Below, one piece after another: positions 42,467-49,931 of a stretch of 64,000 bases of DNA (position 1 is its first letter; the number at the start of each line of letters is the position of its first letter). Both the position numbers and the translations under genes were made by a program. The notes beneath the pieces were generated by a model. It made no database searches, was not told the origin of the DNA, and was given only the letters and a program-made list of their open reading frames with translations. The stretch spans positions 1-64,000 of the forward strand of contig NZ_JAKCFI010000007.1 of the NCBI RefSeq assembly GCF_021412625.1, in the 5' to 3' direction. The DNA comes from Myxococcus stipitatus (lineage in GTDB: Bacteria; Myxococcota; Myxococcia; Myxococcales; Myxococcaceae).

Positions 42467-44967
42467 GCCGATTTCCGATCCCCCGATGACCCAGCGTCTT
42501 CGCCGGTCATTCCGAGCTCCAGACTCCGAACGACGGTACCGTCCCGTCCGACGGGGCTCCTCCGCTCCTTCCACCGCTCCAGCAACGCCAGCAGCGCGGG
42601 GAAGAAGACCGTGGTCCCGAGAAAGGTGCACACGACCCCGAGTAGCGCAATCTGTCCGATACTGCGCAATCCCTGGTGGTTGGCGACCAGCAGCGCGCCG
42701 TAGCCTGCGGCGTTGGACAGGGTCGCCACCACGGCCGCCAGCCCCGTGTGCCGCACCACCTTGCCGAGCGAGCCGGGCCCCTCCTCCTCGTAGCGGTGGT
42801 AGAGGTGGACGGAGTTGTCGACGGCGATGGCCAGCAGGTTGGGCAGCACGACGGCGTTGATGAAGTTGAGCTGCACGCCGAACAGGTACATGCCCCCGGC
42901 CAGACACGTCATGCCCAGGAACAGCGGCCCCGTCACCAGCAGCGCGCGCTTCAGGCTGCGCAGGCTGACGAGGATGACGAGGAACACCACCGCCGCCGCG
43001 GACCAGAGGATGAGCGGCCCGTCCGCCCGGACCAGGGCGAAGATGCGCGCGGCGATGCGGTTGCTGTCCAGCACGGACATCTCCACGCCCCGCGCCGTCG
43101 CCGCCTCCACCACCTCGTCGATCTGCGTGGCCCAGCGCTTCAGGTCATCCGTGTCGTAGTTCGACACGGAGGGGAACAGCAGCAGGAACGTGCCGTGCCC
43201 GTCGGTGGCCTCGAACCGGCGGCGGACCTCCACCGGGAGCGCGTCGACCCCGTAGGGCTTCGCCGCCACCATCCGCTGGAACTCCTGGAGCCGGGGGTCG
43301 GAGAGCGCGGACTCGGGCAGGCCGTGGAGCAGGTCGCGGATGCCGGAGATCTCCTTCTCCCGCCGCTGGAGGTCGCCGGGCACCAGGTCGTTGAGCGACG
43401 TGGTGCGCAGGAAGACGGAGTCCTCGCCGTTGCGCGCCTTCACCTCGGCGATGACGGCCTCCACCCGCGCGGCCTGCGTCAGGTCGTCGACCAGGAAGAT
43501 GGCCGGGTTGAGCGGCTGGCCCAGCTGCTCGGTGACGTGGTCGTCCAGGCGGGACGCCGGCGAGTCCCCCTTCAGCTTCCGCATGTCCGTCTCGAACCCG
43601 AGCCGCGGGGCGATGACGACCGAGTACGCGGCGAAGCCGACCACCGAGAGCGCCAGCGCGGCGATGACGGGCGTGGGCCAGCGCCTCCACTGGCGCTCGG
43701 GCGCGGCCGGAGCCTGGGGCGCGGCGGCCGCCGCCAGCGGCTCGTCCCTGCGCGCCGGGCGCAGCCGTTCGGCGATGGCGAGCAGCGACGGCCCCATCGC
43801 GTAGGTCGCGAACACCGCCAGCAGCACGCCCAGCCCCGCCAGGAAGCCGAACTGGTTGAAGGCGTGGAACTGCGCCAGGATCAGCACGAAGAAGGCCGCC
43901 GCGTTCGTCAGCGCCGACGTGAGCGCCCCGCTGAACGTCCCCCGGACCGCCGTCGCCAGCGCGTCGCGCGAGGCCTGGGTGCGCCGCTCCTCCCAGTAGC
44001 GCATGCACAGGTGGACGCCGTACTCGATGCCCAGGCCGATGAGGATGGCGACCAGGAAGCCCGTCACGACGTTCAGGTGGCCGATGCTCAGCTGCGCCAC
44101 GCCGAACGTCACCACCAACCCCACCATGACGGGCACGCCCACCACCGCCAGCGCCGCCACGCGCCGGGTGGCCAGCAGGATGAGCCCCACCGCGATGAGC
44201 GCCGACAGCGTGCCCGCGCGCGACAGGTCGCCGCGCATCACCGCGTCCTCCTCGATGCGGTTCTGGAAGTTGCCCGTGGCCTCCAGCGTCACCGCCGGAT
44301 AGCGCTCGCGCGCCAGCTCGCGGCCGGTGCCCATGGCCAGGTCGACGAAGCGCCGCGCGAAGTCGAGGTCCCCCGCCGTCCCCATGGGCTTGAGCATGAG
44401 GTACACCTCGGTCCCCTCCGCGTTGGAGAGGTACTCGCGCATCGACACGTCCGGCGAGTGCTTGCGGGAGATCTCCTCGAACGACGGCGGCGGCGGCGTG
44501 GCGCCCAGATCGATGTAGAAGGGATTGGCCTGCTGCCGCTCGTAGCGCACCCGCGCCGCGAGGTCCTTGCGCAGCTCCGCCAGCCGATCCGCCGGCAACA
44601 ACAACAGGCCGTGCTGGCGGAAGAACTCCACGTCATAGCTGTGCTCGACGTAGCGCACCTCCGGGAGGGCCTCCAGCCGGGCCTTCAGCTCCCGCGCATA
44701 GGCCTTCAGCCGCTCCGGGGTATCCCCCTTCGCCAGGATGACCAGGTAGCCGTCGCCGCCGGCCTTCTGCGACACCCGTGTCAGGTCTTGCACTTCGCGT
44801 GCCCCCTGGGGGAGGAGCTCGACGAAGGAGCCGCGGAACTCCAACCGCGACGCCAGTGCCATACCTCCGAGGGTGAGCAATGCCGCGGCCAGCAGCACGT
44901 ACCAGGGCCGGGAGACGGCCACCTGGATGAAACCCTCGAACCACCGTTGCCGCAGAGACCTGGCCAC
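42463..44967 (-). CDS. HpnN/MMPL-type RND lipid transporter
   Basis: 834 residues from the GTG at 44967, chosen for GAGGAG 6 nt upstream; an ATG at 45000 would add 11. It is built of two halves, each with one TM helix, a periplasmic loop of about 200-250 residues and a five-helix sterol-sensing-like bundle (LVAILIGLGIEYGVHLCMRY in the first, VLPNLLAIAVDNSVHLYHRY in the second). The two GIEYGVHL and AVDNSVHL motifs carry the proton-relay acidic residues. The nearest described relatives are the hopanoid transporter HpnN and MmpL proteins, which move lipids toward the outer membrane. It is divergent from the ceramide operon and translationally coupled to the PAP2 gene. Confidence 0.92.
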   Translation of the reverse strand: MARSLRQRWFEGFIQVAVSRPWYVLLAAALLTLGGMALASRLEFRGSFVELLPQGAREVQDLTRVSQKAGGDGYLVILAKGDTPERLKAYARELKARLEALPEVRYVEHSYDVEFFRQHGLLLLPADRLAELRKDLAARVRYERQQANPFYIDLGATPPPPSFEEISRKHSPDVSMREYLSNAEGTEVYLMLKPMGTAGDLDFARRFVDLAMGTGRELARERYPAVTLEATGNFQNRIEEDAVMRGDLSRAGTLSALIAVGLILLATRRVAALAVVGVPVMVGLVVTFGVAQLSIGHLNVVTGFLVAILIGLGIEYGVHLCMRYWEERRTQASRDALATAVRGTFSGALTSALTNAAAFFVLILAQFHAFNQFGFLAGLGVLLAVFATYAMGPSLLAIAERLRPARRDEPLAAAAAPQAPAAPERQWRRWPTPVIAALALSVVGFAAYSVVIAPRLGFETDMRKLKGDSPASRLDDHVTEQLGQPLNPAIFLVDDLTQAARVEAVIAEVKARNGEDSVFLRTTSLNDLVPGDLQRREKEISGIRDLLHGLPESALSDPRLQEFQRMVAAKPYGVDALPVEVRRRFEATDGHGTFLLLFPSVSNYDTDDLKRWATQIDEVVEAATARGVEMSVLDSNRIAARIFALVRADGPLILWSAAAVVFLVILVSLRSLKRALLVTGPLFLGMTCLAGGMYLFGVQLNFINAVVLPNLLAIAVDNSVHLYHRYEEEGPGSLGKVVRHTGLAAVVATLSNAAGYGALLVANHQGLRSIGQIALLGVVCTFLGTTVFFPALLALLERWKERRSPVGRDGTVVRSLELGMTGEDAGSSGDRKSA

Positions 44968-45102
44968 CGTCCACTCCTCGATGTTCGCCGGGCATAGCAA
45001 ATTCCCGGCCAGTCAGGGTCCCCGCAAACAACGGCGAGCGGGAATGCCTTCCGGGTGGCGCCCTGCCCGTTGCCGGCGTGCACCCGAGTACACACGGTGT
45101 TT

Positions 45103-45118
45103 TCCAGTATCCACTGGA
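45103..45118. promoter_or_regulatory. Inverted repeat in the divergent region
   Basis: TCCAGT and ACTGGA flank ATCC. The repeat is 103 nt upstream of the candidate -35 box of the ceramide operon and 136 nt before the RND gene start. A dimeric regulator could bind it; no other support. Confidence 0.35.
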
Positions 45119-45220
45119 GAACGACAATGTGGGCCGGCGGCGTGCCACCAAAGTCGCGGTGCTGTCAAGCAGCGGTGTCCTGGGGCACTCTCGCAAGGGA
45201 TCCGAGCGACAGTCCGCGCC

Positions 45221-45249
45221 TTGACACTCTCCCTCCGCCTCTTTATTCA
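45221..45249 (+). promoter_or_regulatory. Candidate promoter of the ceramide operon
   Basis: TTGACA, a perfect -35 box, is followed after 17 nt by TATTCA. This is rare in DNA of this GC content. A start near 45257 would give a leader of about 135 nt before the SPT ATG. Confidence 0.55.
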
Positions 45250-45391
45250 CCGCCCCGCGTCCCCCGTGGGAGGTCGCCGGACGCAGGTTGCCCCCGGCTC
45301 GGAATGAGCCCTGCATGGTGAGTGGCGACCGGTTCGAAAAACGCCTCCGAGGCGCGAAAGCCTCCCGACGCAGATTCAAAGAAAGACCACC

Positions 45392-46945
45392 ATGAGCGAC
45401 GTCTTCGACAAGTGCAGCAATTGGAAGGACTACCGCATCGCGAAGGCCACGGGCCTCTATCCGTACTTCCGTGTCATCGAGGCGTCGCATGGCGCCACGG
45501 AGGTGGAGATCGAGGGCAAGCGGGTCATCATGGTGGGCTCCAACAACTATCTGGGCCTGTCGGCGGATCCGCGGGTGAAGGAAGCGGCGATCAAGGCGAC
45601 CGAGAAGTTCGGTTCGACCTGTTCGGGCTCGCGCCTGCTCAACGGGACGCTGTCGCTGCACGAGGAGCTGGAGGCGAAGCTGGCCAAGTTCCTCAACCGC
45701 GAGGCCGCGCTGGTCATCTCCACGGGCTTCCAGACGAACCTGGCGCTGGCGTCGATCCTCGGCCGGCACGACATCGTCTTCAGCGACCGGCAGAACCACG
45801 CGTCGCTGGTGGACGGCATCCGCCTGTCGTTCGCCACGGAGCGCAAGTTCCGGCACAACGACATGGACCACCTGGAGCAGCTGCTCGCCCAGGCGAAGCC
45901 GGAGGCCGGGAAGATCATCATCACGGACGGCGTGTTCTCGATGGAGGGCGACATCTGCAACCTGCCCCGCATCGTGGAGCTGGCCAAGCAGTACAACGCC
46001 CGGGTGATGACGGATGACGCCCACGCCATGGGCGTGCTGGGCGACAAGGGCCGCGGCACCTCCGAGTACTTCGGCCTGGAGAAGGAGACGGACCTCGTCA
46101 TGGGGACGTTCTCCAAGAGCTTCGCGTCGCTGGGCGGCGTGCTGGCCGGTCCGTTCGAGGTCATCAACTACATCCGCCACAACGCGCGCTCGGTCATCTT
46201 CTCCGCGTCGATGACGCCCGGCTCCATCGCCGCGGCGCTCAAGGCGCTGGAGATCATCGAGGCGGAGCCGCAGCGTCGCGCGCGCCTGCTGGACATCGCG
46301 GAGAAGATGCACAACGGCTTCCGCGCCATGGGCTTCGACACGGGCGTGTCCGTGACGCCGGTGGTGCCGGTGCACATCGGCGACCAGGTGAAGTGCTTCC
46401 GCTTCTGGCGCGCGCTGCACGAGGCGGGCGTGTTCGCCAACCCGGTGATTCCGCCGGCGGTGGAGGCGGGCCACGCGCTCATCCGCACGTCGTACATGGC
46501 CACGCACACCGACGCGCAGCTGGACCGGGTGCTGGACACCTTCGAGACCATCGGTCGGAAGCTGGGCGTGATTCCGGGCACCCGTCCCACGGTTTACGAG
46601 CCGGTGCAGATCGCCCGGCCGGCCTCCGCGGTGCGCTCCAACAAGGCCAGCGAGAAGTGGGCCGCGGGGTCCGCGGGGATGCTGGCGGACAAGGGCGGCA
46701 TCACCCTGGAGCAGCTGTCGAGGATGTCCTCGCGCGAGGTCGCCGGGAAGATCTTCGACGCGGTGGAGCAGCTGACCTGGCGCGCGGCCAACCTGCAGCC
46801 GGAGGATCTGCGCCAGCTCAAGGCGGCGCCGATGAAGCTGTGGGAGAAGCGCGGCGAGCTGCCGGGCCTGCTGCTGGAGAAGGGCGCCCACTTCTTCATG
46901 CGCAACGGCACCGGCACCGACGGCAACCCCGCCGACAGGATCTGA
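45392..46945 (+). CDS. spt: Serine palmitoyltransferase with C-terminal extension
   Basis: Condenses serine with an acyl-CoA or acyl-ACP to 3-ketosphinganine, the first sphingolipid step. 517 residues. The alpha-oxoamine synthase core (1-405) has SNNYLG, SGSRLLNGT, NHASLVDG with His136 stacking on PLP, TDDAHAMGVLG with Asp209 and His211, and the PLP lysine 242 in GTFSKSFASLGG. ATHTDAQLDRVLDTF ends the core. Bacterial SPTs are usually about 400-420 residues; here about 110 more follow (SNKASEKWAAGSAGM to the end), helical and charged. The choice of SPT over 8-amino-7-oxononanoate synthase rests on the downstream ceramide genes. The ribosome-binding site is weak (AAAGAAAG). Confidence 0.9.
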   Translation: MSDVFDKCSNWKDYRIAKATGLYPYFRVIEASHGATEVEIEGKRVIMVGSNNYLGLSADPRVKEAAIKATEKFGSTCSGSRLLNGTLSLHEELEAKLAKFLNREAALVISTGFQTNLALASILGRHDIVFSDRQNHASLVDGIRLSFATERKFRHNDMDHLEQLLAQAKPEAGKIIITDGVFSMEGDICNLPRIVELAKQYNARVMTDDAHAMGVLGDKGRGTSEYFGLEKETDLVMGTFSKSFASLGGVLAGPFEVINYIRHNARSVIFSASMTPGSIAAALKALEIIEAEPQRRARLLDIAEKMHNGFRAMGFDTGVSVTPVVPVHIGDQVKCFRFWRALHEAGVFANPVIPPAVEAGHALIRTSYMATHTDAQLDRVLDTFETIGRKLGVIPGTRPTVYEPVQIARPASAVRSNKASEKWAAGSAGMLADKGGITLEQLSRMSSREVAGKIFDAVEQLTWRAANLQPEDLRQLKAAPMKLWEKRGELPGLLLEKGAHFFMRNGTGTDGNPADRI

Positions 46946-46952
46946 TCCACCC

Positions 46953-48134
46953 ATGGCCCTCCCCGCCGAGCCCGCCGCCCCGTCGCACACGTCGCCTCCC
47001 CTCCCCTCGGACGTCCAGGTGACGCCCGTGCGGGATGCCGCGGCGAAGATGACGTTCATCCGCTTCCCGGCGTCGCTCTACGCGGGGGATCCGAACTGGG
47101 TTCCGCCGCTGGAGATGGAGCGCAAGGACTTCCTCGACCCGAGGAAGAACCCGTTCTTCGACTACGCGGAGGTGGAGCTGTTCCTCGCGCGCAGGGGGCG
47201 GGAGGTCGTCGGGCGCATCGCGGCCATCCGCAACCCGCGCCACATGGAGATCCACGGCACCAAGGAGGGCTTCTTCGGCCTCTTCGAGTGCGTGAACGAC
47301 GCGGGCGTCGCCCGGGCCCTGCTGGAGACGGCGGGGGCGTGGCTGAAGTCGCGGGGCCTGGACACGATGCTCGGCCCGGCCAACTTCTCCTCGAACCAGG
47401 ACTGGGGCCTGCTCATCGACGGCTTCGACACACCGCCGGCGATCATGATGCCGTACAACCCCACGTACTACCCGGCGCTGCTGGAGACGTGTGGGCTGAC
47501 GAAGGCGAAGGACCTGTTCGCCTTCGAGCTGTCGGCGTCGGCGCAGCCTCCGGAGAAGGTGGTGCGCATCGCGGAGAAGATGCGCCAGCGCGAGGGCATC
47601 ACCGTGCGCGCGGTGAACCTCAAGGACTTCCCCGCGGAGGTGGAGCGCATCCGCTCCATCTACAACTCCGCCTGGGAGAAGAACTGGGGCTTCGTCCCCT
47701 TCACGGACAAGGAGTTCGACCACCTGGCCAAGGACATGAAGACCATCGTCCGGCCGGAACTGGTCCTCATCGCCGAGGTCAAGGGCGAGGCGGTGGCCTT
47801 CTCCATGACGCTGCCGGATGGCAACCAGGCCATCAAGGCGGCCAACGGACGGCTCACCACGTTCGGCCTGCCCATCGGCCTGGCGAAGCTGGTGCTGGCC
47901 TCGCGGCGCATCAACCGCCTGCGCCTCATCACCCTCGGCATCAAGGAGGGCTACCGGCGCCGGGGGCTGGACGCCATCCTGTACCTGGACACGCTGCGCA
48001 CCGCGCACCGCCTGGGCTATGCCGGCGGGGAGATCTCCTGGACGCTCGAGGACAACCACCTCGTCAACCGCGCCATCGAGTCCATGGGCGGCCAGCGCTC
48101 CAAGGTCTACCGCGTCTACCAGCGCCCGCTGTAA
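46953..48134 (+). CDS. GNAT-type bacterial ceramide synthase
   Basis: 393 residues starting 7 nt after the SPT stop. It has an N-terminal segment (PASLYAGDPNWVPPLEMERKD split by flexible parts) and two halves with a GNAT acetyltransferase-like fold (VGRIAAIRNPRHMEIHGTKEGFF kept in pieces; LGPANFSSNQDWGLLIDG; GIKEGYRRRGLDAILYLDT as acyl-CoA site). It ends SWTLEDNHLVNRAIESMGG. Proteins of this architecture next to SPT are the bacterial ceramide synthases (bCerS) described in Caulobacter; they N-acylate the long-chain base and are unrelated to eukaryotic CerS. The order SPT-bCerS-reductase supports the call. Confidence 0.88.
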   Translation: MALPAEPAAPSHTSPPLPSDVQVTPVRDAAAKMTFIRFPASLYAGDPNWVPPLEMERKDFLDPRKNPFFDYAEVELFLARRGREVVGRIAAIRNPRHMEIHGTKEGFFGLFECVNDAGVARALLETAGAWLKSRGLDTMLGPANFSSNQDWGLLIDGFDTPPAIMMPYNPTYYPALLETCGLTKAKDLFAFELSASAQPPEKVVRIAEKMRQREGITVRAVNLKDFPAEVERIRSIYNSAWEKNWGFVPFTDKEFDHLAKDMKTIVRPELVLIAEVKGEAVAFSMTLPDGNQAIKAANGRLTTFGLPIGLAKLVLASRRINRLRLITLGIKEGYRRRGLDAILYLDTLRTAHRLGYAGGEISWTLEDNHLVNRAIESMGGQRSKVYRVYQRPL

Positions 48135-48155
48135 CCCTCACGACGGAGCATCCTC

Positions 48156-49154
48156 GTGCGCATCCTGCTCACCGGCGGCACCGGCTTCATCGGCAAGCGG
48201 CTCGCGCGCCGCATCGTCGAGCGCGGCGACACGCTCACCGTGCTCGTGCGCGGCAGCTCCCGCCGGGAGTCGCTCGCGGCGCTCGGGGCCCGCTTCGCGG
48301 TGGGTGACCTGACGACGGGCGAGGGCCTCGCCGAGGCCGTGCGCGACGTCGACTGCGTCATCCACCTGGCGGGCGTCACCAAGGCCCGCGAGCCGTCCGG
48401 CTATTTCGAGGGCAACGCCCACGGCACGCGCCGGCTGGTCGAGGCCATGGCGGCGCTGCCCCACCCTCCCCGGCTGGTGCACTGCTCGTCGCTCGCCGCC
48501 GCCGGTCCCTCTACGCCGGAGCGCCCGCGCCGCGAGGAGGATCCCCCCGCCCCCGTCTCCACCTATGGCCGCAGCAAGCTGGGCGGCGAGGAGGCGGTGC
48601 GCGAGTTCGCGGACCGGGTGCCCTCCGTCATCGTCCGGCCGCCCATCGTCTACGGCCCTGGCGACACGGAGTTCATCCCGTCGATCCTCCCCATGGCCCG
48701 TCTGGGCGTGGCGCTCAAGAGCGGCTTCGGCCCCAAGCGGTACTCGCTCATCCACGTGGACGACCTGAACACCGCGCTCCTCGCGGCGGCGGCCCAGGGG
48801 CCCACGCTGGACAAGGCGGACCCCGCGCGAGGCGTCTACACCGTCTCGGATGGCAAGGAGTACGCCTGGGAGGACGTGTGCACCGCGCTCGCGGAGGCGC
48901 TCGGCCGGGGACGCCCCACGGTGGTGCCGGTGCCCAACACCGTCAGCTACGTGGTGGGCCTGGGCTCCGAGGCCGTCGCGCGCCTTCGCGGCACCATCCC
49001 CATCCTCAACCGGGACAAGGTCCGGGAGATGAAGTGCGCCGCCTGGACGTGCTCCACCGAGCGCGCGGCGCGCGAGCTGGGCTTCGTCCCCGCCATTCCC
49101 CTCTCGCAGGGCCTTGCCGGGACGCTCGCGTCGTACGCCGCGTCCGGAACCTGA
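48156..49154 (+). CDS. NAD(P)-dependent reductase, CerR-like
   Basis: 332 residues from a GTG at 48156, 21 nt after the ceramide synthase gene. It is an extended short-chain dehydrogenase: TGGTGFIGKRLARRI nucleotide motif, HLAGVTKA, SSLAAAG with the catalytic Ser, and Tyr137 and Lys141 in YGRSK. RPPIVYGPGD follows. In Caulobacter the neighbouring epimerase-family gene cerR is proposed to reduce the 3-keto group during ceramide formation. The same operon order suggests the same step here. By sequence alone it could be any NAD-dependent epimerase/dehydratase. Confidence 0.88.
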   Translation: MRILLTGGTGFIGKRLARRIVERGDTLTVLVRGSSRRESLAALGARFAVGDLTTGEGLAEAVRDVDCVIHLAGVTKAREPSGYFEGNAHGTRRLVEAMAALPHPPRLVHCSSLAAAGPSTPERPRREEDPPAPVSTYGRSKLGGEEAVREFADRVPSVIVRPPIVYGPGDTEFIPSILPMARLGVALKSGFGPKRYSLIHVDDLNTALLAAAAQGPTLDKADPARGVYTVSDGKEYAWEDVCTALAEALGRGRPTVVPVPNTVSYVVGLGSEAVARLRGTIPILNRDKVREMKCAAWTCSTERAARELGFVPAIPLSQGLAGTLASYAASGT

Positions 49155-49170
49155 GCCCCTGGAACGACGA

Positions 49171-49214
49171 AGGCCGAAGCCCACTCCCCGCTCCAGGGAG
49201 GAAGGCTCCGGCCT
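49171..49214. terminator. Bidirectional terminator after the ceramide operon
   Basis: AGGCCGAAGCC pairs with GGCTCCGGCCT (one wobble pair), 22-nt loop, between the convergent cerR-like and MlaC genes. Confidence 0.65.
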
Positions 49215-49241
49215 CGGTGCGCTCGTCGACCCGGGTCGTGG

Positions 49242-49877
49242 CTACTTCGTCGGCGAAGGCGCGGAGCCCCCGGTGGCGGCGCCACCCGCGCCGCTCGCGC
49301 CCTTGGCGGACTGGGCCGCGTTCTCCTTCTCCAACTGCGCCCGCTTGGCCTTCAGGGTGGTGAGCAGGCCGTCGAAGCCCTTGGTGCCGAGCAGCTTCTG
49401 GAACTGGCCCTTGTACGTGTCCACGAGCGACACCTCGTCGGTGACGACGTCGTAGATGCGCCAGTCACCCTTGGGGGCCTTGTACAGGCGGTAGTCGACG
49501 GGAATCTGGTCCTTCCTCAGCGTCAGCGTCGTGGTGACGGTGGCCTCGTTGCCCTCGATGGACTCCTTGCCGTACTTCACGTCCGCCTGCGCCTGACCGA
49601 TGGCCTTCTGGGCGTAGGAGGCGCGCAGCAGGCCCGTCATCGTCTGGGAGAAGTCCTTGCGCTGGGCGGGCGTGAGAGAGGCCCACGTCTTGTCACCGAG
49701 CGCGCGCTTCGCTAGCTCCTCGAAGTCGACGAACTTCTCGACGACGCTGGCCAGGGATTCGACGGTGGCGCCCGGAGCATTGGCGGCGCGCTGCACATCC
49801 GCATTCCCCGACTTCACGACCGACAGGGGACCAGGCGCGGCGGCGAGCAGGGTGGCGGCGAGGAGAGAGGCAATCAT
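49242..49877 (-). CDS. MlaC/Ttg2D-family lipid-binding protein
   Basis: 211 residues with a short signal peptide (ASLLAATLLAAAPG). The MlaC family core is VEKFVDFEELAKRALG, TPAQRKDFSQTMTGLL, VDYRLYKAPKGDWRIYDV and VSLVDTYKGQFQ, followed by a Lys/Glu coil and a Ser/Gly-rich tail. MlaC proteins ferry single phospholipids across the periplasm between inner- and outer-membrane complexes. No mlaDEF genes are adjacent. The neighbours are a TolC-family gene 54 nt upstream and the convergent ceramide operon, so sphingolipid transport is a reasonable inference. Confidence 0.9.
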   Translation of the reverse strand: MIASLLAATLLAAAPGPLSVVKSGNADVQRAANAPGATVESLASVVEKFVDFEELAKRALGDKTWASLTPAQRKDFSQTMTGLLRASYAQKAIGQAQADVKYGKESIEGNEATVTTTLTLRKDQIPVDYRLYKAPKGDWRIYDVVTDEVSLVDTYKGQFQKLLGTKGFDGLLTTLKAKRAQLEKENAAQSAKGASGAGGAATGGSAPSPTK

Positions 49878-49931
49878 GGCTTTTCGGCTCCGTGAAGGAG
49901 AACGACAGAAAGGACAGGCGCGGCCCCCCGG

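Larger units (their letters stand above)
44968..45391. other. Divergent control region of the sphingolipid locus
   Basis: 424 nt between the RND transporter and the serine palmitoyltransferase genes. It holds a good sigma-70-like promoter for the plus strand and a 6-bp inverted repeat (both listed). No gene-like ORF was found. Confidence 0.6.

Noticed and set aside
42676..44997. 773-codon plus frame opposite the RND transporter
   Set aside because: His/Arg/Gln-rich shadow of the transporter's minus frame.
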